From: Methanobacterium veterum
GTDB lineage: Archaea; Methanobacteriota; Methanobacteria; Methanobacteriales; Methanobacteriaceae
Reading direction: 5' to 3'
NCBI RefSeq assembly: GCF_000745485.1
Contig: NZ_KN050694.1
Location: 345,470 to 409,469 of the forward strand
DNA length: 64,000 nt
How positions within the stretch are numbered: the stretch's first letter is position 1; the number at the start of each line of letters is the position of its first letter. This document shows, piece by piece, positions 9,577-18,884 of the stretch. The position numbers were made by a program, and so were the translations under genes. The notes under the pieces are model-generated. The model made no database searches. It was given only the letters and a program-made list of their open reading frames with translations, and had not been told where the DNA came from.

Positions 9577-9666
9577 AGGATCCTGGACACTTTATGCGCA
9601 AGTGTCCAGAGTACATATGGTCAATTTAAATACATGCTTAATGACTTATATACTTTTGCGTATCTA
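9577..9666 (+). ncRNA. Hairpin element copy B (candidate small RNA or operator)
   Basis: Second copy of the element, 296 bp from copy A. The stem CCTGGACACTT/AAGTGTCCAG is kept; the loop is TATGCGC. The shared tail CTTAATGACTTATATA..TTTGCGTATC includes a TATA-like stretch about 190 bases ahead of the gene at 9842. A weak relative (TGGACACTT..AGGTGCCCA) is seen at 21628-21653. Confidence 0.4.
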
Positions 9667-9841
9667 TTCTATTTTATAAAACAATTAAAATTATTATTTA
9701 TTACTATTCTATTATGCTCATAATTAATTTATAGCCTGTTTTATACAAGAAATTTTCTAAAATTCAATATATTCCGAAATAGATATAAATAAGCTCATGG
9801 ATAAAGGTATCTATTAGGTTAAATTTCTGGAAGTAAAAAAT

Positions 9842-10405
9842 ATGGCAGGATTTGGTAGGGGAGCTGCAATACTCATAAGTATAATGGTTGGTCTTATTAT
9901 TTTACCCTTACTTGGAATTAAAGGCTTATTTGCCATTGTTATAATTGGTTTTATTGCAAATTATCTCACTGTAAATAATCAAAGAGGTTATCTAATAGGT
10001 GCGATTGCTGGAGGCGCAATTGGCCTTATCGTCTTTATATGCGGCTTTTTTGTTTCACCGGTACTCCCTGATCTTCCGACTTTATCCAGTTCCAAAATGA
10101 TTAAATTAGAATTATGGGGATTATCTACTTTGATAATCGGATTTTTTGTTTTACTTGTAACTTGTACCGGACTTGGAGCAATCGGAGGGGTGATAGTACA
10201 AAAAATATTTACAAAGAAAAACGAAACCGAAAAATACAAAAAAAGAGATAATCCTCAAAAAAGCTTTAACAAGTATTTAAAATTAATTTTAAATAGAAAC
10301 AAACGCCCAAAAAGATTTAGTAATGGATCAGGAAAGACATTAAATAGAAACAAACACCGAAAAAGTTTTAATAATAAACCCAGAAGAAGTTTAAAAAAGA
10401 AATAA
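9842..10405 (+). CDS. Membrane protein with a long basic tail
   Basis: This 187-residue protein has four hydrophobic segments in residues 7-28, 28-42, 50-72 and 95-123, rich in Gly and Ile as in small DUF5518-like archaeal membrane proteins, to which it may be related. From residue 125 it changes to a strongly basic, low-complexity tail with imperfect repeats of NRNK-xxK-SF-N, ending RRSLKKK. Such a tail would lie in the cytoplasm and could touch nucleic acid or acidic lipids; that is inference. The oxidoreductase gene follows 50 bases downstream on the same strand and may share its transcript. Confidence 0.65.
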   Translation: MAGFGRGAAILISIMVGLIILPLLGIKGLFAIVIIGFIANYLTVNNQRGYLIGAIAGGAIGLIVFICGFFVSPVLPDLPTLSSSKMIKLELWGLSTLIIGFFVLLVTCTGLGAIGGVIVQKIFTKKNETEKYKKRDNPQKSFNKYLKLILNRNKRPKRFSNGSGKTLNRNKHRKSFNNKPRRSLKKK

Positions 10406-10455
10406 CTATTAGGGAACACACATACATCATTATAACTCATTTGAGGGATACTAAA

Positions 10456-11649
10456 ATGAAAGCTATAGTTGTAGGATCAGGTGCAGGTGGGGGGATCATT
10501 GCAAAAGAACTTGCTAAAGCAGGTATTTCAGTCACTGTAATTGAAAAAGGACCATCTACTGCCACTAAAAAAGCATATGAACATTATGACATATTGAACG
10601 TGGGGACCGAAGTGTCAAGTACTGTCTGTTTAGGAGGTACTACCCTTGTAACAGCAGGAAATGCTGTAAGAACCTGTGAAGACTCTTTTAAAAAATTAGG
10701 AATTGATTTAAACCCTGAATTTGAAGAAATAGAAGAAGAACTGAGCATAAATACTCTTCCAGACTCACATTTTGGAGAAGGAACCCTGAAAATAATGGAC
10801 GCTGCCATGTCTTTAGGCCTGGAAATTCAAAAAATGCCCAAGTTCATATACCCGGATTTATGTAAACCCTGCGGCAAATGTTTTTTTGGCTGTCCAAAGG
10901 AAGCTAAATGGACCAGCATTAAATTTATAGAAGAAGCTAAAGGATATGGAGCGAAAGTTGTAGAAAACACCCCTGTTACTGATATTATTGTTTCTGATGG
11001 AAAAGTTAAGGGTGTAAAAAGTAATGATGAGATATTTGAAGCGGATATTGTGATCTTATCAGCAGGTGCAATACAAACACCTCGATTACTACAGAAAATA
11101 GGCCTAAATGCAGGTAACAACCTCTTTGTTGATACATTTGTTACAGTTGGAGGAATGCTTAAAAATATAAAGTACAACAAGGAAGTAACAATGAATGCCC
11201 TTATAAAATTAGACAATATTATCTTAGGCCCTCATTTTTCAGAAATTTTAGTAAATAAACTCAAAAAATATAAAGCTCGCAAAAAAGATATCCTGGGGCT
11301 TATGATTAAAATAAAAGACGAACCCTCGGGTAAAGTTACACAGGATAATGTGATAAAATTCAACACTGCAGAAGACATTGCTCTTTTAGCACGTGGAACC
11401 GCTATAGCAGGCGCAATATTAACTGAAGCAGGTGTAATTCCAGAAACACTTGTATCAACTTATGCAAGAGGAGCACACCCCGGTGGAACTGCTGCAATAG
11501 GTGATATTGTTGACACTAATTTGCAGACTGAAATAGAAGGCCTTTATGTTGCAGATGCGAGTGTTTTACCTGAAGCTCCGGGTGCACCACCTGTTGTTAC
11601 TATTCTTGCACTTTCAAAAAGGCTTGCAAAACATATAATTAATAAATAA
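10456..11649 (+). CDS. GMC-like FAD-dependent oxidoreductase with a 4Fe-4S-type cysteine cluster
   Basis: A 397-residue flavoprotein. The N-terminus has the FAD-binding Rossmann motif [13 protein letters not shown] (residues 7-19) and the C-terminus the GMC-type end, with [13 protein letters not shown] and [15 protein letters not shown] where FAD and the active-site region are expected. Between them, at about residue 138, lies [11 protein letters not shown] (CxxCxxCxxxC), which could carry an iron-sulfur cluster and pass electrons to or from the flavin. It is shorter than most GMC enzymes (500 or more). The substrate is unknown. I chose the ATG at 10456 because GAGGGA sits eight bases upstream. 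Confidence 0.8.
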   Translation: MKAIVVGSGAGGGIIAKELAKAGISVTVIEKGPSTATKKAYEHYDILNVGTEVSSTVCLGGTTLVTAGNAVRTCEDSFKKLGIDLNPEFEEIEEELSINTLPDSHFGEGTLKIMDAAMSLGLEIQKMPKFIYPDLCKPCGKCFFGCPKEAKWTSIKFIEEAKGYGAKVVENTPVTDIIVSDGKVKGVKSNDEIFEADIVILSAGAIQTPRLLQKIGLNAGNNLFVDTFVTVGGMLKNIKYNKEVTMNALIKLDNIILGPHFSEILVNKLKKYKARKKDILGLMIKIKDEPSGKVTQDNVIKFNTAEDIALLARGTAIAGAILTEAGVIPETLVSTYARGAHPGGTAAIGDIVDTNLQTEIEGLYVADASVLPEAPGAPPVVTILALSKRLAKHIINK

Positions 11650-11731
11650 TTTTATTTTTTTAAATTAATCTATTTCTCCTGAAAGGATAAACTAAGACCT
11701 AAAAGTATGGGAATATGATAATTTTCTAAAT

Positions 11732-12079
11732 TTAAGCATGTTTCAATTTCCTTGTCCTATAAATAATCAATCCCCCTATTACGAAGTTAGCAACTGCAAC
11801 TATAACCAGTTCAATCCCGTAAGCCGCACTTACTGTAAATCCTGTATTAAAACCTGCTGCATTCAATAACTGTATCGCCCCTAAAATCCATAAAATAACT
11901 CCAAGCACATATATAACCGTGAAGCTTTTAGATAGGTAAATCAATACTGCAAAGAGAATGAATATTACTCCAAATACAATGGATGAAAATTCGAGGCTCA
12001 AGATTCCCCATATTGCCACAAGAATAGTAAGTCTTCTAATCCATTTCCGTCTCTTTTCATCAACAGGATCTTCATTCAA
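11732..12079 (-). CDS. Small four-helix membrane protein
   Basis: The 115-residue product has a charged start (LNEDPVDEKRRKWIRR) followed by about four hydrophobic helices, filling residues 18-105. The start is decided by a strong ribosome-binding site: GGAGGT at 12085-12090 stands seven bases before a TTG at 12079; the frame is open upstream to 12121 but that start would precede the site. It follows the P-type ATPase gene by 66 bases on the same strand and could be co-expressed with it. I do not recognise the family. Confidence 0.65.
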   Translation of the reverse strand: MNEDPVDEKRRKWIRRLTILVAIWGILSLEFSSIVFGVIFILFAVLIYLSKSFTVIYVLGVILWILGAIQLLNAAGFNTGFTVSAAYGIELVIVAVANFVIGGLIIYRTRKLKHA

Positions 12080-12145
12080 AATAATACCTCCTTTATCTAG
12101 TAAAGATTTAATAACTTCCAATTAAGCTTAAAAGCTTATTAATAT

Positions 12146-14881
12146 TTATTCTTGCTTTGAATGATGTTTTCTATTACTGTAACGAAGATATCCCTTGAAT
12201 AACTCCCCTATAATAAAAAGTAATATTGCTGGAATGAAACATATACCCCACTGGTACGCATCAAGTGAAACAGTGCCAAAGAGCTCATGGAAAATCCTTG
12301 ATTCTGTAATAAGGATTGTACCCAATAAAATCCAGAGGTACGCATAAAGAAGCCGAGTATTTGAAAAGGTAGCGCTTTGAAATGCTGTATCTTTAGGAAA
12401 TCGAAGATTTAGAGCAAGAAAGATATTCATCAGTGATATTGATACAAGTCCCATAGTCTGGCCAATCTGCATGGAACCATAATGTATTTCTCCCATATGA
12501 TACACATAGAGCGATGCTGCAGCCATGAATGCACCTGCAATAAATAATCTGACATACATTCCTTTCGAGATGATCTCTTCATCATGTTTTCGAGGTTTAC
12601 GAGTCATAATGCCTGGCGATGCCATATCAAGCCCAAACATTACTCCAATAGGTGCAACAACGAGCATGTGAACCCATAATACCTGGCCTGGTGTGAAAAG
12701 CGCTGTACCTGCAATGGCAAATATCGAAGAACCTAAAAATGCCAGGATGAACATGAACATGTTGGCAATCTGGATTCTGAGAAACTTCTGCAGGTTATCG
12801 TAAATCTTCCGCCCTTCTTCTATGGCAGTTACGATGGTTTTAAAGTTGTCATCAACAAGGATCATCTTGGCGGCCCCTTTGGCAACATCAGTGCCTGTAA
12901 TTCCCATTGCAATACCTATATCTGCTGTTTTAATGGACGGCGCGTCATTTACACCATCACCAGTCATGGCCACTATATTACCTTTCTTTTTAAGAGTTTT
13001 CACCAGTCTGACCTTATGTTCTGGTGCAACCCTGGCAAGAACTCCAATCTCATCGATTTGATTTAGAGCTTCCCCCTCAGTTAGTGATGCAAATTCTGCA
13101 CCCGTGATTGTCCTTCCATGAATACCCAGTTCACGGCCAATAGCCTCAGCTGTAACTGCATGGTCCCCGGTAATCATTCTAACCCTAACTCCAGCCTGTT
13201 TTGCCTTTCGAATTGCATCTTTTGCTTCTGCACGTGGAGGATCAACTTCGCCAATAAGTGCAGTCATGGTAAGCCCCTTCATGAGCGGCATCAAATCTGC
13301 ATCAGGATCAAAGGAGGATTGTTCAAAATCTTTCTGTGCAAGGGCAAGAACCCGTAATCCCTCGCTTGCTATTCTTTCGTTTTCTTCCTCAACTTTTTTC
13401 CGGTCATCTACACTTAAATCACTGGCTGATCCATCAGGCATTAATCCATATGCAGACATTCCAAGGATAACATCGGGAGCCCCTTTAATATATGCTCTGA
13501 TAACTGGCACACCTTCTCGTGTTTTCATTTTATGGAATGTTGCCATGAATTTGTATTCAGAATCAAATGGAATGCTTGCAATTCTGGGATTATTCTTCCG
13601 GAACTCCCTGACGTTCAAGCCTCCTTTTTCAGCAAGTACATAAAGAGCAGCCTCAGTGGGATCTCCCACTACTTCTCCGTCCTTTATATCTGTGTCAATA
13701 CAAAGGGCACATGGAAAAAGGACATAATCAAGATTTTCTTCAACTTCACCTTCAGTTCTTTTTATCTTTCCATCGAAGCTGTACCCTTCCCCAGAGACAG
13801 TGTAACGGTGCTGTGCCGTTGAAATATTCCTCACGGTCATCTGGTTCATGGTGAGTGTCCCTGTCTTGTCTGAATTGATTGCTGAAGTAGACCCAAGTGT
13901 TTCTACTGCAGGCAAATTCTTGATGATCGCATTCTTCTTTGCCATTGCCACCATCCCCATGGCCAATATGGTTGTTACAACAGCGGGTAGTGCATCGGGA
14001 ATAGAGCCGATTGCCAGGGATATCCCTATATTAAACAGGTTTGTAAATGATCCTCCCTGAGAAAGCCCAATTATTAAAATACATATAAATGCAAGTACTG
14101 CCATCCCTATAATAAAAAGAGTAACTCTATCAATCTGCTGCATAAGTGGAGTTTTTCCCACCTTATGCTCTTTAAGCATGGTTGCTATATGTCCTACTTC
14201 TGAATTCATGCCTGTCTGGGTAACTAAAATTTCTCCATGTCCCCGGGTCACGTTAGTGTTCATGAAAGCCATGTTAACCCTATCACCAATTGGAATATCC
14301 TTTTTGGTGATCATATCTGTTTTTTTATCAACAGCCATACTCTCCCCAGTAAGGGCTGCTTCTTCCACCTGTAGATTTGCAGCGACCAGTATCCTGCCGT
14401 CAGCAGGGACACGATCACCAGCATCTACAATCACAATATCTCCAGGTACAATTTTATCAGCACCAATCTGGGTAACGGAACCATCCCTGCGCACTTTAGA
14501 AACGACTTTCATCATTTTATTAAGTTCAGCAACGCTTTTTGAAGCTTTAGCCTCCTGACGATATCCCAAATTAGCAATGAAGACTGTTAAAAGAATAAGA
14601 AGTATAAAAGTTCTGATCTCACCAATTAAAAGGCCCACTATGGCTGCAATAACGAGGACAATCTGCATGTAGGCCTTATACTGTTCTAACCACTTTCTCC
14701 ATGCGGGTTTTTCCTTTTCTTCTTCAAGTATGTTGGATCCATAACTCTTTAAACGGTTGGTTGCTTCAGTAGAACTAAGCCCTTCCTCAGGGAAAACTCC
14801 CATCTTTCTTGCAGCTTCTTCTTTACTTAATGTATGCCCTGCCTCTTCAATGCCTGAAGGCTGCGATGGTGAAGTAGACAT
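12146..14881 (-). CDS. P-type cation-transporting ATPase, P2-like
   Basis: A 911-residue ATP-driven cation pump of the cytoplasmic membrane. Visible are the N-terminal cation-ATPase domain (residues 15-75), the actuator TGES (178-181), the phosphorylation motif DKTGT (338-342) and the hinge TGDGVNDAP. It resembles Ca2+-ATPases of the P2A type in overall sequence. The ion-site segments differ: the fourth helix reads SIPDALPAVV where SERCA has IPEGLPAVV, and the sixth reads VLWVHMLVVAP where SERCA has LLWVNLVTDGLP. Ca2+ transport therefore cannot be assumed. GAGGGGAG precedes the ATG. Confidence 0.9.
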   Translation of the reverse strand: MSTSPSQPSGIEEAGHTLSKEEAARKMGVFPEEGLSSTEATNRLKSYGSNILEEEKEKPAWRKWLEQYKAYMQIVLVIAAIVGLLIGEIRTFILLILLTVFIANLGYRQEAKASKSVAELNKMMKVVSKVRRDGSVTQIGADKIVPGDIVIVDAGDRVPADGRILVAANLQVEEAALTGESMAVDKKTDMITKKDIPIGDRVNMAFMNTNVTRGHGEILVTQTGMNSEVGHIATMLKEHKVGKTPLMQQIDRVTLFIIGMAVLAFICILIIGLSQGGSFTNLFNIGISLAIGSIPDALPAVVTTILAMGMVAMAKKNAIIKNLPAVETLGSTSAINSDKTGTLTMNQMTVRNISTAQHRYTVSGEGYSFDGKIKRTEGEVEENLDYVLFPCALCIDTDIKDGEVVGDPTEAALYVLAEKGGLNVREFRKNNPRIASIPFDSEYKFMATFHKMKTREGVPVIRAYIKGAPDVILGMSAYGLMPDGSASDLSVDDRKKVEEENERIASEGLRVLALAQKDFEQSSFDPDADLMPLMKGLTMTALIGEVDPPRAEAKDAIRKAKQAGVRVRMITGDHAVTAEAIGRELGIHGRTITGAEFASLTEGEALNQIDEIGVLARVAPEHKVRLVKTLKKKGNIVAMTGDGVNDAPSIKTADIGIAMGITGTDVAKGAAKMILVDDNFKTIVTAIEEGRKIYDNLQKFLRIQIANMFMFILAFLGSSIFAIAGTALFTPGQVLWVHMLVVAPIGVMFGLDMASPGIMTRKPRKHDEEIISKGMYVRLFIAGAFMAAASLYVYHMGEIHYGSMQIGQTMGLVSISLMNIFLALNLRFPKDTAFQSATFSNTRLLYAYLWILLGTILITESRIFHELFGTVSLDAYQWGICFIPAILLFIIGELFKGYLRYSNRKHHSKQE

Positions 14882-15328
14882 ATTCTTTGGCTCCCCTCAA
14901 ATATACTAAAAATTTATCAACTGGAATTAATTACTTACTAAATTTCTCCATTTGCACTATGTAATAATATATAAAAATATGTTAATAAAATTTATGGAGA
15001 TATTAAAAGAAATAAAATTACTAAATGCCCGTTAATCTTACTATTAAATCTTTTTTTATAAAAAAAAGAATATAAGAATTTATAACCAGATAAAACAAAA
15101 AAAATTAATTTTATTTTCTAAAATAGGTTATTAAATATGGCTTTTAGATTAAATGATACTCAATTTATATAGCAAAGTAAGTTTCTATGATATAAATTTA
15201 AAATAAAGAAAGTGCATTTAAAAAATGGCATTCATTAAAATAGATAAAGACAAATTCTTAATTTCTGTGGCCAATTTTTAATTATAATATAAGTAAACCA
15301 AAGGAATTTTCTTGTTGAATAATAAAAT
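14882..15328. other. Intergenic region, nothing recognised
   Basis: About 450 bases of AT-rich DNA between the start of the ATPase gene and the end of the MarR-type gene. I see no reading frame with a ribosome-binding site. TATA-like stretches near 14965 (ATAATATATAAAAATATG) may belong to the ATPase promoter. Confidence 0.5.
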
Positions 15329-15760
15329 TTATTCAATATTTTCACTTATTTTAAATAATATTTCTTTAAATGTTTCTATTTCTTCATCACTAAGACCATT
15401 TAACATTTTTTTAGTGATTTCTAAATTTTCTTTATCTATATCCACCAGTAATTTTTTACCTTTGGGAGTTAATTCAATTAAAAGTTTTCTACGGTCTTTT
15501 TCTCCTACCTTCCTGTTTACGAACCCTTTCTCTAACAGCCTATCTATGGTTCTTGTTGGAGTACTCACTGCAACACCCAGGGTTTCAGCAATTTGTTTCA
15601 TAGTTTTAGGCTCATCAGGCCCCACGGCATAAATTGCACTTGCCTCGGCTATAGTTAAATTTTTATAAATTTTTAAAAGGGTTTCCTGGCTTGCTTTGCT
15701 CAATTTATTGTTTATTATACCAAAAAGAGCTGTAACTATCTTTATATCCTCATCATTCAT
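15329..15760 (-). CDS. MarR-family transcriptional regulator
   Basis: The 143-residue protein has the MarR layout: N-terminal dimerisation helix, winged helix at about residues 35-105 (IAETLGVAVSTPTRTIDRLLEKGFVNRKVGEKDRRKLL region with the DRR wing), and C-terminal helices. Such dimers usually repress neighbouring genes until a small ligand binds. It is divergent from the hydrolase-CPBP gene pair; the shared 130-bp region holds repeats suited to a dimeric regulator, so control of that pair and of itself is likely by inference. No strong ribosome-binding site is seen before the ATG. Confidence 0.9.
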   Translation of the reverse strand: MNDEDIKIVTALFGIINNKLSKASQETLLKIYKNLTIAEASAIYAVGPDEPKTMKQIAETLGVAVSTPTRTIDRLLEKGFVNRKVGEKDRRKLLIELTPKGKKLLVDIDKENLEITKKMLNGLSDEEIETFKEILFKISENIE

Positions 15761-15791
15761 GGTTGATTTTCTATCGTTTTCTTGATATAAA

Positions 15792-15865
15792 TATTCCGAT
15801 AGCTATATATTCCGATAAGTATATATTATAGTTATCAAATATTATGTGTTACAGATAGTTTGATA
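15792..15865. promoter_or_regulatory. Divergent promoter region with candidate MarR sites
   Basis: TATTCCGATA occurs twice, at 15792-15801 and 15808-15817, with TATA-like DNA next to both. A second feature is the inverted pair TATCAAA (15833-15839) and TTTGATA (15859-15865). The region separates the MarR-type gene and the hydrolase gene; GGAGGG at 15877-15882 is the ribosome-binding site of the latter. Confidence 0.45.
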
Positions 15866-15890
15866 TGCGTAATATTGGAGGGATCAAATT

Positions 15891-17156
15891 ATGAATTCAT
15901 TTGAAGATTTAAAAGAAACAGCGCAAAATTTTATCGGCCTACTTTTTGCAGGTGATTTTACATCTGCCGCGGGTAAATTCGATGACCAGATGAAAATTGC
16001 ATTAAATGAAGCCAAATTACAGGAAACATGGATTAATACAATAATAGAAGCCGGAGCTTTAATACAGCTAAATGCACCAAAGACCGCAGAAGTGGAAAGT
16101 TACAAAATTGTTACTATCCCCTGCAGTTTTCAAAGATCTATAATTGAAGTACAGATTACTTTTAACAAAGAAGGACAGATCAGCGGGTTGAACTTCATTC
16201 CAACAAGTATGGAGTATCATGCACCAGACTATGTTGATAAATCTGCGTTTAGTGAAGTTGAAGTGACTATTGGTGAAGGGAAGTGGGCACTGCCCGGAAC
16301 TCTAACAGTACCTACTGGTTCCGAACCTTTCCCAGGCTTAGTACTGGTACACGGTTCCGGTCCAAATGATAGGGATGAAACAATAGGTCCCAACAAGATA
16401 TTTAAAGATATTGCATGGGGTTTAGCCTCAAAAGGTATTGCAGTACTTCGATATGATAAAAGAACTTTCATACACGCCAAACAGTTAACACCAGACATGG
16501 TGGATAAAATGACTGCTAAAGAAGAAGTAACAGACGATGCACTGCTTGCCGCTGATCTAATGCGTAAAACAGAAGGCATAGACACTAAACGTGTATTTTT
16601 ACTCGGGCACAGCCTGGGGGCCACACTAGCTCCACGCATAAGTCAACAGGATAATGAATTGGCAGGGATAATAATCATGGCCGGCATGACCCGTTTAATA
16701 GAAGAAGCAATCTTAGACCAGTTCACCTACCTGTATAATTTAGGGGGCAATATAACTCCTCAACAACAGGCAGAACTTGATGATTTAAAAAATAAAGTGG
16801 ATAAATTAAAGGACCCTGAATTTATAGAAAACATTTCAAGGCAGGACTTACCTTTAGCAATGCCAGTTGCTTACTGGAAGGATCTGCACAATTATGACCC
16901 AGCAAATACAGTTAAAACTTTAGATACAGACATTTTAGTTCTTCAAGGCGGGCGCGATTACCAGGTTCTGGAATCTAAAGATTTTAAAGGGTGGAAAGAT
17001 GCACTCAATCACAGGGAAAATGCCACTTTGAAAGTTTTCTCCGAATTAAACCATTTGTTTATAGCAGGTGAGGGCAAATCAAGTCCGCAGGAGTACATGG
17101 TTGAAGGCCATGTAGAAAAAGAGGTAATAGATTACATTGTAGAATGGATAAAGTAA
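15891..17156 (+). CDS. Alpha/beta hydrolase with N-terminal DUF3887-like domain
   Basis: The 421-residue protein joins an N-terminal DUF3887-like domain (residues 5-105) to an alpha/beta hydrolase (residues 120-420). The nucleophile elbow GHSLG puts the serine at residue 241; VHGSG at about 153 is the oxyanion-hole loop; the acid is probably the Asp in QGGRDY near 355 and the base the His in LNHLF near 388. It resembles bacterial esterases or serine aminopeptidase-like proteins; the natural substrate is unknown. No signal peptide is seen, so it should be cytoplasmic. It precedes the CPBP-family gene by 55 bases. Confidence 0.85.
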   Translation: MNSFEDLKETAQNFIGLLFAGDFTSAAGKFDDQMKIALNEAKLQETWINTIIEAGALIQLNAPKTAEVESYKIVTIPCSFQRSIIEVQITFNKEGQISGLNFIPTSMEYHAPDYVDKSAFSEVEVTIGEGKWALPGTLTVPTGSEPFPGLVLVHGSGPNDRDETIGPNKIFKDIAWGLASKGIAVLRYDKRTFIHAKQLTPDMVDKMTAKEEVTDDALLAADLMRKTEGIDTKRVFLLGHSLGATLAPRISQQDNELAGIIIMAGMTRLIEEAILDQFTYLYNLGGNITPQQQAELDDLKNKVDKLKDPEFIENISRQDLPLAMPVAYWKDLHNYDPANTVKTLDTDILVLQGGRDYQVLESKDFKGWKDALNHRENATLKVFSELNHLFIAGEGKSSPQEYMVEGHVEKEVIDYIVEWIK

Positions 17157-17159
17157 GCT

Positions 17160-17187
17160 GCCCTCGAAAACTATGATTTTCTAGGCA
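17160..17187 (+). repeat. Copy of a dispersed hairpin repeat
   Basis: GCCCTCGAAAACTATG at 17160-17175 followed by ATTTTCTAGGC forms a hairpin with one mismatch region. The first 16 bases are identical to 33555-33570 upstream of the thermosome gene. It sits between the hydrolase stop and the CPBP-family start. Confidence 0.6.
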
Positions 17188-17211
17188 ATTCTACAAATTT
17201 ATGGTGAAAAT

Positions 17212-17982
17212 ATGAAAACCAACTGGAAATTGTTTATAATTTTACTGATTGCAAGTATATTTGGGACAATAGCTGTGTTTCCCTACACGTTGACATTAGA
17301 GTGGAATGTACTCCAGAACTTACAGGTACCGTTATATGTGTTCTTAACCGGTCAGATCATACAGACTACAATTATGTTTGCTGTTGTTATTCTTATTGGT
17401 CTTTTCTTAGCCAAGAAGGTTGGCCTTGGCCTTCCAATTCTAGAAGGTTGGCTTGAAGGTAAGGAAGTGAAAAGCTACCTGAAATCAATACTTGGAATAT
17501 CTATTGGGCTTGGAATACTGGCAGGTATTCTTATAACAGGACTTGACTATTTGTTTTCCTTTGCAGGCGCGACAATTAATGTAGCTCAGGCTTCAGTTAA
17601 CCCTCCAGTATGGCAGGGATTCCTGGCATCTTTCTACGGCGGAATAAATGAAGAAATCCTGTTAAGACTGTTCTTAATGACCCTTCTTGTATGGATATTC
17701 TTTAAAATCAAAAAAACAAGTGAAGGAAAACCAACAAAGACTGGAGTATGGCTGGCCATTATTTTAGCCGCAGTTTTCTTCGGCATAGGCCACTTGCCTG
17801 CCGTCATGACTATAACATCACTTACACCTCTAGTGGTTGTACGTACCATCATATTAAACGCTGCCGGCGGAATTATATTTGGATGGCTTTACTGGAAGAA
17901 AGGGCTTGAATCAGCCATGATATCTCACTTTTCGGCAGATATCGTGCTGCACGTAATCGTGCCTTTCTTAGTGTTGATGTAA
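17212..17982 (+). CDS. CPBP-family intramembrane metalloprotease
   Basis: This 256-residue protein has about seven or eight membrane helices and the three motifs of the CPBP (Abi/CAAX protease 2) family: EEILLR at about residue 146, FGIGHLP near 188 and the HFSADI box near 242. In the family these Glu and His residues hold a catalytic metal in the membrane; members process prenylated proteins, bacteriocin-related peptides or signalling proteins. The substrate here is unknown. GGTGAAAAT precedes the ATG. It is co-oriented with the hydrolase and probably shares its MarR-type control. Confidence 0.85.
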   Translation: MKTNWKLFIILLIASIFGTIAVFPYTLTLEWNVLQNLQVPLYVFLTGQIIQTTIMFAVVILIGLFLAKKVGLGLPILEGWLEGKEVKSYLKSILGISIGLGILAGILITGLDYLFSFAGATINVAQASVNPPVWQGFLASFYGGINEEILLRLFLMTLLVWIFFKIKKTSEGKPTKTGVWLAIILAAVFFGIGHLPAVMTITSLTPLVVVRTIILNAAGGIIFGWLYWKKGLESAMISHFSADIVLHVIVPFLVLM

Positions 17983-18004
17983 ATCATTACATCTCTCTTT
18001 TTTT
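17976..18004 (+). terminator. Hairpin plus T-tract terminator
   Basis: GATGTAA (17976-17982) and TTACATC (17987-17993) form a 7-bp stem with a four-base loop, and a pyrimidine run with seven or more T follows directly. The stop codon of the protease gene is inside the stem. Confidence 0.7.
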
Positions 18005-18476
18005 AATTTTACATTCTAAACAAAGAGTATTCCACATGTCTACATTTCCCATAATTATACTCTCTGGTAGGAATTCATTAAATGAAGATATAACTCAAAA
18101 ATTAGTATTAATTACCTATATACTAAATTTCCATGGATGTTGAGTGCTGCTATTTAATGCCCATGCACATCACATTTACTGGACAAATTAGAGAGAAATA
18201 CTTTTTTCTAGTACTGAAACACCTGCAAGCAATGATTTGAAGGACGAATTTAAGTTACAAGGTAAATTATGAATATCTGAGATTATATTTCGCCATTCAA
18301 TTTCTTTATCAAATATAATATACATCCTACTTTTTAATAATACAAAAATAGGACTATAAGTGGCTGTTTTTTATTTTTTTTTCAAAAATAGGGGTAAATA
18401 GTAAATTATTCTCAACAAGTATTATATATACTTAAAATAAAATGTAATCTATACTAATTTGACAGGATATGAAACC
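18005..18476. other. Intergenic region with one weak minus-strand frame
   Basis: Mostly featureless AT-rich DNA. A 45-codon frame on the minus strand (18188-18325, starting MYIIFDKEIEWRN) has natural-looking composition but no proper ribosome-binding site; it may be a gene fragment. The promoter of the secreted protein gene probably lies around 18410-18435 (TATTATATATACTTAAA). Confidence 0.35.
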
Positions 18477-18884
18477 ATGTATGAAAATAAATTAATTGCT
18501 TTTGTTATAGCTTTAATTTTTTCAATGGCCGCGTTTACTGGGGCAGTGTCAGCTGTAAATTTCAGTCCAGGGGGCGATATTCCCACTGTTACAACTGAAA
18601 CTTCAATGGATCATCCCATCTTTGGGACTAATAATTTTGCTGCTGAAACTCTGGTCAATAAGACGAAACTATCGGATAAAGGATCTAATGAACCTGGAGA
18701 CTACCACTATAAAAAACAAAAACAAGGCCTTGAAAACCTGAAGACCATCAGTACGAGTGGCATCCCTCCCAAAAAGCCGGGTGAAATAATAATGTACAAT
18801 ATGCCCAAATTACTGTCGGTGATGGGTACTTTTAAAACCAAAATAACCCATAAATTCTCTAAATTCTATAAAAAGCTCAAATAA
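18477..18884 (+). CDS. Small secreted protein
   Basis: The 135-residue protein begins with a clear signal peptide (MYENKLIAFVIALIFSMAAF, cleavage probably after GAVSA near residue 25). The mature part is about 110 residues, has no cysteine, and ends in a strongly basic region (FKTKITHKFSKFYKKLK). I do not recognise the family; location outside the membrane or in the pseudomurein wall is inferred from the signal alone. The ATG at 18477 is preferred over an upstream TTG at 18459 because it gives a normal signal peptide. Confidence 0.65.
   Translation: MYENKLIAFVIALIFSMAAFTGAVSAVNFSPGGDIPTVTTETSMDHPIFGTNNFAAETLVNKTKLSDKGSNEPGDYHYKKQKQGLENLKTISTSGIPPKKPGEIIMYNMPKLLSVMGTFKTKITHKFSKFYKKLK

Larger units (their letters stand above)
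8962..9841. other. Long intergenic region without a recognisable gene
   Basis: About 880 bases of very AT-rich DNA between the feo operon and the next plus-strand gene. I found no convincing reading frame. It holds two related hairpin elements (9281-9374 and 9577-9666), each followed by a TATA-like sequence, described separately. Confidence 0.6.

Noticed and set aside
13118..14558. Several plus-strand frames of 70-126 codons
   Set aside because: All lie opposite the P-type ATPase gene, whose motifs are complete; they are shadows of a strong coding sequence.
18188..18325. 45-codon minus-strand frame beginning MYIIFDKEIEW as a gene
   Set aside because: Looks somewhat coding-like but lacks a ribosome-binding site and neighbours; recorded only inside the intergenic note.
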